A stretch of DNA of 64,000 bases from Cristatella mucedo (Eukaryota; Bryozoa; Phylactolaemata; Cristatellidae): positions 2,793,501 to 2,857,500 of the forward strand of contig WPIO01000037.1 of assembly GCA_009760855.2 (NCBI GenBank), written 5' to 3'. A program made the position numbers and the translations under genes. The notes beneath the pieces are model-generated. The model did no database searches, had not been told where the DNA came from, and saw only the letters and a program-made list of their open reading frames with translations. Of the stretch, positions 9,231 to 21,154 are shown in pieces (within the stretch, counting starts at the first letter, position 1; every line of letters begins with the position of its first letter).

Positions 9231-12200
9231 ATGTTTGTTCCCATATATTTCCTTGTCGCAGTGACTTTTGCCAGAGGCGAAAACATCGATTCATGTGGTA
9301 AGACTTAACTTGTACGTTTCTTACTTGCTCAGACTCTCGTCAAAGTATCAAAACTAAAGGGCAGCACATTCATTTGAACATGCTCACTATCTAAGGTGGA
9401 GTTATTTTTTGTTGTATTACTCCTCACTTCTATATCACTTGAAGCTCTATTTGCAGTCAGTATTGTACCTGAATGTCTAGTCCGTAAAATGAATGCGACG
9501 TGGATCTTTTTGCACTAAATGATGGCGGCTGGAATTAAGTATTTTTAAATGGCTCAAACTAGGCTGCAAAATCTCTGATTACATAGAAGACAACCCATTA
9601 GCTCCAAGAATCGATCACCAAACAAGTGAAGACCTGTGAATTGATCGCTCAACCTATGCCAACGACAATCTCAAAATTTGGCTGATTTCTTTTAATCGAA
9701 TCTCCTCAGTTTCTTTTAAAGCACCTGGATTACAAATCAATTCTCTTAGAGTCTTTAAAGTGATTTCTAAATAATAATGTTCATATTATTGTTATTACAT
9801 AAGAAACAGCTGACAGAGATTGTACTGTCTACAATCATAGCTTTAACCAAGAGTTTATCTTAATTTTTCTATCACATCAAGCTCAGACGCATTGCGAACG
9901 CAACACAAATGCGTATATAGCTGAGCAATAGGTTATTCATCCTTGTTTTGTAATGTAACGTATCTCAGTCTATGCCTCTCGAAGACTTAATCGATGTTAC
10001 GCAGGAAAGTTTTGCATAGCTCACTCACAGCCCAAGCGGCTTTCGGTCAGCATTTAGTAGCCAACAGACTTCACCTCAAGCAACAAAGAGAAAGTGGGAA
10101 GCATAGCACAGTCAGAATAGCCGTTAAGGTAGTGAGTAGCATAGAAGTAGCTTCTCGGAGCTGCTGGAAAGCATAAGCCATAGTCAGCAGCACGAGAGTA
10201 GTTGTCGTTGAGTAATAATTGTGGAAGCGACCTCCACAGTCAAGGACCTACAGAGCTAAAGTTTTTGTCACCAACGATCTACAAGTGAAGAAACGAAACA
10301 GCTAATGTATTGTTCATGCAGGACCTGAGGGTACGAGAAGGCTGAAACTGGAGCTGCAGTTTAGCATTGGCAGTTTCTGGCTAATCAATCGTGGGAGTAT
10401 AGCTTGGAGAGCAGCTCTGAGATAGGGAACACTCACGAATGTGAAGAGGTTCACGGAGAACAGGCAACAGCTGGATTCCAGAATATGTGTACACTTCTCA
10501 AAAAACAGGAGCTCTCTTTGGTGGTATACTTGTGTGAAGAATGTCTAATGAAATGTTCTCGCGTATAAAAGTTCTCTTTTTTCAGCTGCTGCTACGTGTG
10601 GCGGCGTTCCGCCGAAGTTCCAGACAGTCAGTGGCTTGCGCATCCAAGCTTGCCAAGAAGCTGGCGATCAGAGCTGCACAATACACAAAGTCAACGCTCT
10701 CAACGCCGGCCATTGTTGGAAGCTGTGCGAAACCCTGAATGATGCCTGCAGACTTTTCACCTACAACGCTGCTTTGCAGCACTGCATCATTTACGACCAG
10801 GACTTCTACTCCTCGTGGACAACAGCCAGATCCGGAGACTCTAACTGGACGAGCTACTACAAGATTAACCCAAGTACGTGCTTGCACAAGTGCTCCTTGA
10901 GCTCAAGTGGAAATCTAATCCTTTTGGCATCGTATTCAACTTTACTCATTTATGATTGGGGATGAGTTTAACATCTCTATACTAATCAGTAAAGAGCTTA
11001 CCCTGAAAAGCTTAGGTCAAAGATTAGAATGATGCAGTGTAACGGGGCTTCAGCTAGAACCGGTCGGATCACTGAAAGCCAATAAGAAACCCAAACGTTG
11101 ATCGATGACTGAATTCTAAGCTGCATTCCTTCTTTTAATTCGGCGTGTAGCCATTGGTGACGTCCGAGCTCGTAGCTTTGGCACAATCACACACATGTGT
11201 GAGTAACGAAGTTATTTAAATGAGAACTTGGAGACCAAAACACCTCGATGACGCTGAAAGAGCGATAACTTTTGTCTTCCCAGGACCATTGATATACTCA
11301 GGGAAAGTAAGCATGTAAATTACGTCGTGCGTGATGTCACATACAATCTCGGCACCAATGATTGCCTAAAGGAACGATTCAAACAGGCTGAAAAAGGGTT
11401 GTGACGTTAAAATGAATTATTAGAATAACTATCAATTAAAGCTGAATTCTCGACTTCACTGCGTCACAAAAATACAGCCACCATAATCTAGGAAAATTGT
11501 TCTCTGATATGAAAACTTTGCATAGCACACCTATTGGAACCTGTATCTTAAAAGATTCGAGTTAAAACATTTCTTCCAACGGACAGCCTATTTCATAACA
11601 ATACTAGTTAAGCAAAAACAACATGGCTCCAACGGAATGATTGGCTAAACGGAGTCGAACACTGTTGTTACGAGTCTATTCTAAGTAAACAAGATATGTT
11701 AGAATTACACAATTGTGGAAACAACAAAAACATGAATGGTAAAAACCCACTAGTCAACCTGCTTTGTATTCCCACTTTCTCACCAGAGCCGACTACTGCA
11801 TGTCTGCTGGATTTCACGGCTTCTATTGTGAAAACAGCTTGAGCATATTGCCTCAGCGACTTGCACTAAATAATAATAGTCTATCATCCGACGTCTTCCA
11901 ACTTCTAACCAAGTCGACTGTTCTTGAACCGAGAATTTATGTTACCGAGTAAGTGCTGTCTATCTCTAATTCGCTTTACGTCACACCATCCAAGTACAGA
12001 ATTCTTTTAGACGGACGGAAGCTGCTATACAAAATAAGCAAAGAAATTGGTGTCGACGCAATAGATGCCTTTCTAAATGGTCCAAACACTCAATATGCAA
12101 CCGCATCCATGATGGCACAAGATAACGCCTGCAATTGCTACGTCAAGAATGCCATTGTCGACAATTGGTCAAAGTTCCCTATTACACAGGTACGCCTCAA

Positions 12201-13547
12201 GCGTGCGGCGAACTTCAGAATGTCAAAGAGCCAACTGGTGCCGCACACTAAAATTTGAGTTAATTTACAGTCATAATAATCAAACTATCTCCCCTGATTT
12301 GGTTTCCTAACTTTCTCATCGAGGCTGTAGCGTGAGTTTAGAGACAATAAAATATATTAGAGGTATGAGCTACTTGTGTTTAACGATTTGCAGACCGCTA
12401 GAATTCTGGACTAAATCAGTTTGATACTAAACTATTTCTTAACGGCAGCTATAAGCTCGAGATGCTTTATCGTGTGAGTCACTGAAGCTCACGCACGCTG
12501 ACTTGCTTTTAGGTTTCCGTAAATTTGGTCAAGGCGGGGTCAACTCCAAAGCATGTAATCTTCTCCAGCAACGGTGAGACCGCGTCCACATTCTTTCAGC
12601 AGAAGAACATTATTGGAAGCAGCTATACAGACCTCAACGCCACGTCACCTCTGTGGTTCATGAACTTGTAAGAATCTGTAAACAGCAAATAGATATGGCA
12701 ACCGTGGCATTCATGAGTCTTCCTGTGTAACTCTATTTTATCATCTAAAAATGATATCTTAGATACGATAAACTGTCAGTTATTACTTATTTTGCAGATA
12801 GGTGTGTTACGCCAGGACAGAGAATTGTTTTATTTTATCGTATTATATTAGCCTATTATTTATTCGTATAATTATCACTATTTTTCACGTCATCGATGTA
12901 CCATTTATAGGGAATGCTCGTGGGTAAACTACTAAATCTAACATGACTTGAGCTGGATCGGAATGCTGACTCTGAATGTTTGATTGGCGTTTTTTTGCAA
13001 CTTTGGCTTTCCCATTTGTGTACGGCGAGTTAGCTCAGCCTAAACTTGCAGATTATTTATAGATTTCATTCAGCCTCGATCTGGTGACTGTATACTTTAT
13101 ATTTACGTACAGCGACGATCCTCGAATTTAATATTGGCTACGTCTTCTCGTTTTAAGCAATCCTGCGGAATTTCGGCGTACGCGCACCTTTCTAATTGTC
13201 AAGAATCCATATGCTGGATGCCCCACGGACGTCGGTTGGATTTCAGTCTTTAGTCGAGGTGATCCTCCTTGCTCATACGACGGAAGATCTGTTCCAACGC
13301 TAGTCTACGCCCCCGGGACGACAGCTGATAATTTCCAAAATAATGGTAAGTTAGTCGGTCAAGGTAAGGTCCCCCAATCCTTCCATGCTAGTGCGGTTCG
13401 TGCAAGACGAATATGGGGTAATCCAACCAGGATCTCGGCTGCTTGACTTACCAAGATATTTCTGGCTTTATTTGTTTTGTCACATGCCTTCCAATTCTGT
13501 TTTTAGGTGTCCGCGCCGACGCTCTTCTCATCTATGCCTCTCTGTAA
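9231..13547 (+). CDS. Secreted PAN/apple-like protein, copy 1 (intact, six exons)
   Basis: Exons: 9231-9297, 10586-10873, 12011-12189, 12513-12667, 13158-13345 and 13507-13547; all introns are GT-AG and the joined frame is open for 305 residues. Exon 1 is a signal peptide (MFVPIYFLVAVTFARG, then an early Cys). Exon 2 is a PAN/apple-like domain: [19 protein letters not shown], then HCIIYDQDF, giving the C-x3-C-x6-C...C core, plus an NWT glycosylation site. Exons 3-6 form one module ([44 protein letters not shown]) that, from memory, resembles uncharacterised secreted proteins of marine invertebrates. It is probably secreted and disulphide-bonded; PAN domains usually bind protein or carbohydrate. 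The ligand is unknown. The AATAAA present in the other copies just after the stop is changed here; one occurs at 13864-13869. Exon structure is certain; function is not. Confidence 0.85.
9298..10585 (+). other. Intron 1 of copy 1
   Basis: The donor is GTAAGA and the acceptor TTTTTTCAG. The intron is 1288 bases, shorter than in copies 3 and 6, because a middle block (containing a SINE in copies 2 and 3) is missing near 9635. No extra exon or RNA gene is visible. Part of it (9640-10140) matches 27283-27785 downstream of copy 2's exon 1. Confidence 0.8.
10874..12010 (+). other. Intron 2 of copy 1
   Basis: Donor GTACGTG, acceptor CTTTTAG. It contains the diverged form of the GGCTTCAG...AACCGG inverted repeat near 11043-11068 that is perfect in copy 3. 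No transposon is recognised. Confidence 0.8.
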
Positions 13548-14120
13548 AGACAAATGCTAAAATATTGTCAAGGCAGACCCCTCACCTATCGTCGAAAAAT
13601 CACAGGACCACTTGGACAACAAAGTCGCATTTCACATGAAAAAAACTATACTGTCATTCTAATTGTTTAGAGTTGTTTCGGTTTGCATGCTTCCATCGTT
13701 TAGTGTTTTCTAAGCACTCTGAGAAATATGCTAGATGCTGGTTTCTTATCGAGCTCGACGAGATTACGTTGAACCTCAAAATAAGGTGTCTTGGCTGTGT
13801 GGTACGTTGAGCAGTGAAGGTTTCGATAAATTACCACAAATTACGGTAATATAATACAAGTGGAATAAAATCGCTTGGAAATGGTCGGTTTAAAGTTCAA
13901 ATTTTAAGTGAACCTTATTAACAGCAGCAGCGTTATCTGTCCCACTAAGTTGTGCATTGTGCTCACACGTTCGAATGCAAATGGGCTGCATAGACGCATA
14001 CCTGTATGGCAATCCATCGCAGTTCATTTGAGGCCTCTTCAAATCTACCAAAAACTACTTGTTCTATGCTAAAAGTACCTTGAAGTATAATACTACGTTT
14101 TCTAAGGTACCGTCAAAATA
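13548..14120. other. 3' flank of copy 1
   Basis: The sequence after the stop aligns with the 3' flanks of copies 4 (40296-40800) and 6 (61837-62400), including a block with AGATG...TTATTGA-like sequence followed by a stretch containing GGGCTGCATAGAC. The duplicated units therefore extend well past the gene. The only AATAAA close by is 13864-13869. Confidence 0.6.
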
Positions 14121-14700
14121 ATGTTGCTGTTCCCTAGCAGTGTTTTTACGAACTCCACTGAAATAGATATGTGCTGAACCGAGCAATGCTGCGACTCACT
14201 GCATTCCACTTCATCTCGATGCAAAGTGAAAGAAATGCGTTGCGAAATGCTCATTTATTGATTTCAAAAGTCAGCACACTCTGTGGCAAGTCTGTTTAAA
14301 GAACTTCGCTTGCATTGCAACAGGCGTTCTCGTGCGATGCAGCTCAACTTTCTGCAATGGCCCGGTTAAATACCCCAAAACCTTCAAAGCGCTTATAAAT
14401 AGATTATTCTGAGTTCAGTTTTTTCTATTCCGACAATTCTCGTTTAAATTGGACCTTTAATTTAATGTGTGCCTTAGCCAATTCACTCAATTTAGCAATG
14501 CACGGCATTTTCTAAGAAGACCTCGAACAATACGGCAATGCACTCAAATCAACCGCAGATTGCTCTGAAATCATCAAAGCGAAGCTCCGATTTACATTTC
14601 TAGTAAAACGAAACTCAGTTCACAAGTGCACAAAATGCACAGAATTTCGCACTGTTTTTGCACGGTTTCATGCAAGTTCAAAGTGAGTTATTTGTTAGAG
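14120..14700. repeat. Diverged ~178-bp repeat, segment 1
   Basis: Contains marker words of the old repeat (TGCAATGGCCCGG near 14355, TCATCAAAGCGAAGCTC near 14571, TTTCGCACTG near 14645) in the same order as at 41300-43400 and 63000-64000. Divergence is high and the period is not exact. Confidence 0.55.
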
Positions 14701-14928
14701 CACAGATTAGATTTTTAATCCAGGCTGATACGTCAGACACCAGAACGAACGTTACCCTTAGTCAGTACTATTCTTTTTTGTGAAACTATAAGTTCTGCCT
14801 TACCGAACCGTTCCTATCAAGCTTTACCAAGTATTGGGTTCTTAGAGTTACGCATGCGACAAAGCTTTTACTACAGCTACGTCTGGCTAATTGTTTGAAT
14901 TACCCTGTGGTTTCCAGTGTGCTATTAA

Positions 14929-15015
14929 GATGCTTCCACTTCATGACCCCGGACTTCTGGGTATGACACCTGCAGTTGGCTATCCTTTATTGCCCACTGT
15001 AAGCTGCGATGATGA
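14929..15015 (+). mobile_element. Remnant of tRNA-derived SINE (family S2)
   Basis: Keeps the ACTTCATGACC word and the TTTATTGCCCACTG body seen in the S2 SINEs at 26429, 29699, 38148 and 57584. The A box region is lost, so this is a fragment. Confidence 0.4.
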
Positions 15016-15321
15016 CAAACGCTGATTCATTCTTGCTACCACATTTAGTAGACACGCTCAAGCCTAATGTTAATAATAAAAATGCACTTGGTAAAGCACC
15101 CTCAGAGCACCTAATCTCTCTCTAGGAACTCACATTTGCAGCAAAGTGAAATGCAATTGAATGGTGAATAGCATCACGCTTGATGAACAAACAAAACGAA
15201 TAACATGGTTAGGGGTGACAAGCACAGATTCAGCATGCAAATGTGGTTAGTGGCAGCATGCACAGTGTCAGCACTCATAAGCACATCAAGGACGAATCAC
15301 AGGGACTCAGTAAATACTGTC

Positions 15322-15972
15322 TCAAATAGGTGTTTTTAAGTTCTTTTTAAATGTGGTCAGGTCAACGGATGATATGATGAAGGTCGGGAGGAACTTCCAA
15401 GCTTCAGGGGCATACGAACGACATGCACGGTCTCGAAAGGATTTGACTTTTGTAAGAGGTATTTGTAGACTGTTAGATTCAGAAAAGCGGGTGGTACGAT
15501 GCTTGGCCTGATGGGATAGTATATCTGAGAGATAGGCTGGAGCCAAAGAATGAAGAGACCTAAAAGTGAGCGATAAAACCTTGAAGTCAATCCGTTGCTT
15601 GACTGGTAGCCAGTGAAGTTCGGCGTGAAGTGGAGTAATGTGGCAACTGCGTCGCTCACGACAGACAAGCCTAGCTGCAGAGTTTTGCACCAGCTGCAAT
15701 CGCCTGATCACACATGCTAGTAGGCTAGCAAGCAGTGAGTTGCAGAAGTCGAGACGGGATGTTACGAATGCGTTGACCAACTTGGACGTGGTATCCTTAT
15801 CTAAACAAGCATACATTTCAGCTATGTTATGAAGCTGAAAATAGGCAGATTTGACTGTGGAGCTGATATGGTCGTCTAACGAGAGGTCTCTCTGGAATAT
15901 GACATATAGATTTCGAGCTGATTCAATTGGAGATATGCTGGCAGAGCAAATTTTCTGAGTCAGCCTTCCCAA
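15322..15972 (-). pseudogene. LINE reverse transcriptase C-terminal half
   Basis: A 216-codon frame on the LINE coding strand, from MGRLTQKICSASISPIESAR through [47 protein letters not shown] and [12 protein letters not shown] to the C-terminus. This is the thumb and C-terminal part shared by all CR1/L2-like fragments here. It lies downstream of the catalytic box, which is mutated in this element. Confidence 0.8.
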
Positions 15973-17157
15973 TCTTTAAATCACTCTGGGTTTGCCCATA
16001 ACTAGTAAGTTAGTTATATCACCGTTAAGTTTTAGAAAATGTGTTGCCATCTATATGAGGATGTCATCAATACATGCTGCAAGTCAGTTGAGAGAATTTG
16101 GGGTGCACGAAGGCTGAGATTGATTAAAGCAACGGTACTACTGATTGTAATTTGCATAGAAGTAACGCCTTGGTTGTGCTTGGCAATCACATCAGCAAGA
16201 GGGTGAGTACAATTCGTGGAAAGAACCGGAGCTAGAATGGAGCCCTGAGGTACCCCATATTTCAGAGGTACCTCAGATGATCTTTCTCCATTTACTTCTA
16301 TACTCTGGACTCTTACACTGAGATAGGAACTGAACCACTGCAGAGCAGTAACATTGATGCCCGGGCGAGATGTGAGACGCTCTAGAAGAACTTTGTGATC
16401 GATGGTATCAAAAGCTGCCTAAAGATCGAGCAAAACAAGCATAGACACTCTACCCATGTCTGCATTCAAAAGTAGTTCATTGTATACCCTAAGCATATGC
16501 ATAAGCATAACCTAATGCTGGTAGTGGAGTGATTAGCTCTAAAGCAAGACTGGAACTTACTAGCAAGGTGTGAGGTTTTGATATATGAGTTCATCAGGTC
16601 CGCCACGAGTCGTTCCAGTGTCTTTGATAGGAACTGCAGAAGGGAGTCAAGGCGGGAGTTGTTTAAGTTCTCTTGGTCTAGTGTCGCGTTCTTGAGAAGT
16701 GACCTGACAACAGCTTTTTGAAAGGTGGTGGGACGTGACCTGAGGCTAATGTCATATTAGTGATTTTAGTTATGCATGGCAGCAGCAGATCAATGCAGCG
16801 TAGGAGCAGGACAGAGGGAGTAGGGTCTAGAAGAACTTGTTGTTTTCTTTGATTGAGACACGAACTTCAGGACTAGATCACTGGTGACCTGCTTTAATTT
16901 AGACATTGAGGTGCAGCCATCAGTCGGGGAACAACATTCTAGTGGGGATGTTGTCATCGCAGGGATGGATTCCCTGATCTCGTCTATCTACTGCACAAAG
17001 AATCGAGAGAAGCGATCGGCTAGATCACCACGAGGATCATCAGGTAAGGAGCTAATCTAGAAGCGGTTGAAAAGATGGTTTATTTTCGACGTCAGCATTT
17101 TTAGATTGTGTATCTGTGATTCAACAATATTTCTATAGAAGCTAGACTTTGTCTTTG

Positions 17158-18108
17158 CTATGATCGATTGGTACGACCTGCAGTAGACTTCATATGCTTG
17201 TCGATGGACAGTCCAGATCTTTTGTATGCTTTTTCAAGCTTTCGCTTAGTAGACCTGGCTAATTTAATGTCTGAGGTAAACCATATATTGTCTAGGCGGG
17301 GGCGCACAGTGGGCTTTGTCAGTGGTGCAAAGTCGTAAAGCTTGCCAGCAAGTGTCGTGTTATAGCTATCTACCAATGATGACAGATCGGAGGGAGGACT
17401 GAGCAGCAGAGGTGAAGCAGATATTCTCGCACGGACAGCATTGTTGTCAAGGGTCTTTAGGTCTAGCGGTTCACAGGTTCTTTTAGATGTGGAGCTGGTC
17501 ACACCATGGAGATTGAATGAGATCTGCATGTGGTCAGATAAGCAAGATTTGGTAATAAATGACGATGACAAAGTGCAGTTGTATGAGAAAATCTGGTCGA
17601 GTGTGTTACCCTTGATGTGAGTAGGGCCATGCACATGAGCAACGAGAGATAATGAGTCAGTCAATGCACAAAATTCGGTGCTGAAAGCATCAGATAAGTT
17701 ATCAAAGTGAACGTTGAAATCACCAATACCGAGGAAGGATCGATTTCGTGCACACAGAATCGAAAAGAGATCGGAGAAACCTGAGATAAAGGAGGATTTG
17801 TTACCTGGTGGGCGATAGACTACTGCCACTATCGGTAGCTTCTTTTTGGACGAGACCAAGACTATATATTTAAAAGACTGCATCGATGGTACTTCAAATG
17901 GCTTTAAGTTGAATTTCGAGCGCTCGATAATAGCAACTTCACCTCCAGTTTTGATTGATCTAGGGTTGTGAAACAGCAACAAACTAAATGAGGTAGTATC
18001 TTTAATTGTCGAGCAGTTTATTGACTTTAGCCATTTTTTAGTTTGGGCGAGCAGCTCGATACCATTTTTAGACATAAGGTCGCTTATAACCCGAGGTTTA
18101 TTGCACAT
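17158..18108 (-). pseudogene. LINE apurinic-type endonuclease region (open, 316 codons)
   Basis: Longest uninterrupted frame in the window. It carries the ordered motifs of the exonuclease/endonuclease/phosphatase fold that nicks target DNA for LINE insertion: IVAVVYRPPGNKSS, GIGDFNVHFD, THIKGNTLDQIFS and CLSDHMQISFNL. After this comes a linker with LLSPPSDLSSLVDSYN. The upstream N-terminal segment and the downstream reverse transcriptase lie in other frames, so the full polyprotein is not encoded. Confidence 0.85.
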
Positions 18109-18530
18109 TGAGCAAGGATTCCAAAGGCAAGCGTTAAGTCAGGCCGACGGAGTTACAACAGGCCTGATAAAAAGTTAGTGAAATTTATGGTGATGCATGT
18201 GGGGAGCCTGCTGAGCGGATAGAGACAATGCTACGCTAAAACGAATCGAGTGGGTACTTAGCTCACAGTTACCGCCCAACGAGCAGTGTCTGACCAGGGG
18301 GTTCCGGCCACAGCAGTGGGTACAGGGTGCTTTTCGTTGTTAATGCATAGTTCATGAATCTTAGCTACAACAATAATATCTAGGAATGCATTTGATCTAC
18401 GATGACCAAGCGGTAACGGCTGCTGACGATCATAACTAATATTCCAGTTACTAGCCACCGGCATGGCTACGGCAGTCGCCTGTGTGGGAGACCCAGCAGC
18501 CCCAATCGATAAGAGTTTAGTTATCCATAG

Positions 18531-20050
18531 GTAGCTTCTTGTTGGCGCTCAGCCTTACTTCTAAAAACTGTTAATTACCATAGCTTTTGATTAAGTTACT
18601 CATGACTCGTGCACAAACAGCTTAGCTAGGTCTTCGCTCATGTCGAACAAGCTCTACTCACAACTATGCACGAATGCCAGTGAACGCTGCTCGCTTAAAA
18701 GAGAACTACTTTATGACTTATTTGGTATGATCGCTGGATCCAAATAAGCCTAAGTTCGGGGAAACTTCCTTCAGAATCGCTAAGTTTCGGTGAAAAAATG
18801 CTGCAGAATTTTTATAGTTTTACGGTGCAAGTCCCCTTCTAAATCACCAATACTGGTCGAGCGAACAGCGATTTCAGCTTTTAAACGGTCAGTTCCGGTA
18901 ACTGTAAAAGCCTCAATTCAGATAATGTTGAAAGTAATATCTTGGATACATTTCTCACTATTATCGCCACAAACAATTAGGCTAGACTAGAGATACTGCA
19001 AAATGCTCTCTGCAATGATCTAAAACTTTCTGAAAGCATGTGATACGAAAGTGCTGTATGGGCTCCTGAAATCGATTCGCTCACCACAGACACACCCACT
19101 GACAACTGAACTACTCTTGCAGTAGCTTGACCGATGCAAACAGAATCAGAGCACTTCTATTGATTAGCAGGTGCAGCACCAATACGCACAGGTGTCTCGG
19201 TGGCAGCTAAGCACAGCTGCAAGTTCAAATGCCCATGACTTTATTTCATACTTTGTTCTCCATAATGCAGAGACTTGTTCATATCTACTCAACACCAGCT
19301 GCCACAGCGTTCAACTGACATACACACAGTTGATTTAATTATGAAATATCAAATTCCTAATTATGGTAGTTCATAAACTAACACTAATTTAGATCTTCGT
19401 TTTCTCTGCCTGTGAGTTAGTGTGTGCGACTTTCCGAATGAATCCCCGGTCGCAGTCTCTCACATACAAGTCACTGGTTCCTCCATCTCATGAATGATCC
19501 CTTGATCGTCAAGCTTGAACGTTGACAGTAGAACTATTACTGATGCCAATCGCATATGTTATCATCAGATGAGTGGCAGTGCAGATAAATAGTTTATTTT
19601 GTAAACTCCAAGAATATCTGGACCTTGGCTTTTTGACCGTCACTGATGGATGGTGTATACAATGTCGAAGTCACTATGGTGATATTGCGTCCGTGTCTAG
19701 ACACATGGCTGGAGACTCGACTGCTTTATTCCAATGGTCAGTGAATTTCTGGCAATGTCAACATCGAAGAATGCCAATGCCGACAATTGATCATAAAGAC
19801 AACCCTGTTTATAATTTTGCTGGAGACAAAGCTGCCACTTGCTAGCAAACCGGCTCAGCCACATTTGAATTAGTGTCTTAAGTACACCCGTTGTAATGCT
19901 ACTGACGGGAAGATACAAAAAGCTAATAGTCAGTAAAGAGATCACTCACTCCCAAAATATTACAGGCTTGGCTAAAATTCTTTTCAGCATTCATCATTGA
20001 AATTAGTGTGCACGTTAATGAATCCATAAAGTGATCTGCGACTAAAGCAA
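18531..20050. other. Intergenic, nothing recognised
   Basis: Between the LINE 15070-18530 and the start of arm B. I find no gene-family exon, no transposon motif and no RNA gene. The 90-codon frame at 19573-19845 has no recognisable domain and no paralogue in the window. Confidence 0.5.
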
Positions 20051-20132
20051 ACGCCGAGTCTTGAACTACTAACATACTTAAGAAATGTTTCGACGTGTCT
20101 GCATGCTTTGTTGTTACTTTGATATAACAGCC

Positions 20133-21154
20133 TAGTACTAAATAACTAAACTAACTAAATAACTAAACTAACTAACTAAACGATGATAAAACTAACTTAC
20201 TCGTTATGGGCAAACCTAGTGTTATTCAGAAATTGGAAAGGCTGACTTTCAAAATTGGCTCTGCCAGCATATCTCCAGTTGCATCAGCTCGAAATCTAGG
20301 TGTCATATTCCATAGCGACCTCTCGTTAGACGACCACATCAGCTCCACAGTCAAATCAGCCTATTTTCAGCTTCATAACATTGCTAAAATTAGGGCTTGT
20401 TTAGATAAGGATACCACGTCCAAGTTGGTCCATGCATTCGTGACATCTCGTCTCGACTTCTGCAACTCACTGCTTACTGGCCTACCAGCATGTGCGATCA
20501 GGCGATTGCAGCTGGTGCAAAACTCTGCAGCTAGGCTTGTCTGTCGTGAGCGTCGCAGTTGCCACATTACTCCACTTCTCGCCGACCTGCACTGGTTACC
20601 AGTCAAGCAACGGATTGACTTCAAGGTTTTGTCGCTCACTTTTAGGTCTCTTCATTCTATGGCTCCAGCCTATCTTTCAGATATATACTACCCCATCAGG
20701 CAAAGCATCGTACCACTCGCTTTTCGGAATCCAACAGTCTAGAAATACCTCGTACAAACCTTAAATCCTTTGGAGACCGTGCATTTAGCTCGTATGCTCC
20801 CACAGCCTGGAACTCCCTCCCGACCTGCATCAGAACATCCCCTGACCTGACCACGTTTAAAAGAAACTTAAAAACATACCTATTTAGGACAGCATTTAGT
20901 GGGTCCTTGTGATTCGTCCTCGATGTGCTTATGCGTGCTGACACTGTTCGTGCTGCCACTAACCACATTTGCATGCTGACCCAGTGCATGTAACCCCTAA
21001 TCATGTTATTCATTGTGTTTGTTTTTCAAGCATGATTTTACTTACTATTCTATTGCGTATCACTTTGCAGCAAATGTAAAGCGCCTAGAAAGAGATTAAG
21101 TTCTCTGAGGGCGCTTTATCAAGTGCAATATTATTATTATTATTATTATTAGTA
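20133..21154 (+). mobile_element. 5'-truncated LINE insertion with TAGTA target duplication
   Basis: Plus-strand insertion into the arm B copy of 1-540; the uninterrupted site is visible in arm A at about 88-100. TAGTA flanks it at 20133-20137 and 21150-21154. A 5' junction of ACTAAATAACTAAAC-type repeats (20137-20185) precedes the reverse transcriptase C-terminal frame (20206-20742). The frame breaks near 20690 and is followed by the 3' UTR stem and an ATT tail (21128-21150). It is one of the best preserved 3' ends of the family here. Confidence 0.88.
21128..21150 (+). repeat. ATT microsatellite tail of LINE
   Basis: Seven or so ATT units directly after the 3' UTR stem and the AAGTGCA word. 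Short tandem repeats at the 3' end are typical of CR1/L2-type LINEs and mark the true end of this family. Confidence 0.85.

Larger units (their letters stand above)
15070..18530 (-). mobile_element. Near full-length CR1/L2-like LINE, inactive
   Basis: The most complete LINE in the window, about 3.46 kb on the minus strand. In element order it has a 5' segment (18258-18530), an apurinic-type endonuclease (17158-18108), a linker (about 16745-17157), reverse transcriptase (about 15322-16740), a 3' UTR with GCGC-type stem, and an AATAATAA-like tail at 15073. The reverse transcriptase keeps DTIDH and a GVPQGS-like motif, but the YADD catalytic box reads YANY near 16150, and stops interrupt the frame, so it cannot move itself. 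It lies between gene copies 1 and 2, near the start of arm B. Confidence 0.88.

Noticed and set aside
10541-10965. Two other frames overlapping exon 2 of copy 1, including a minus-strand frame at 10582-10887
   Set aside because: The phase set by the exon 1 donor and exon 3 acceptor, and the conserved cysteines, fix the frame. The minus-strand frame recurs at 56840-57145 only because the exon is conserved.
15638-15832. Plus-strand frame opposite the LINE reverse transcriptase
   Set aside because: It is the reverse strand of the real LINE frame and recurs opposite other copies (for example 20373-20639); an antisense shadow.
19573-19845. 90-codon frame with several Cys, Trp and His residues
   Set aside because: No paralogue, no signal peptide, no splice-site support, and no alignment with any exon of the gene family.
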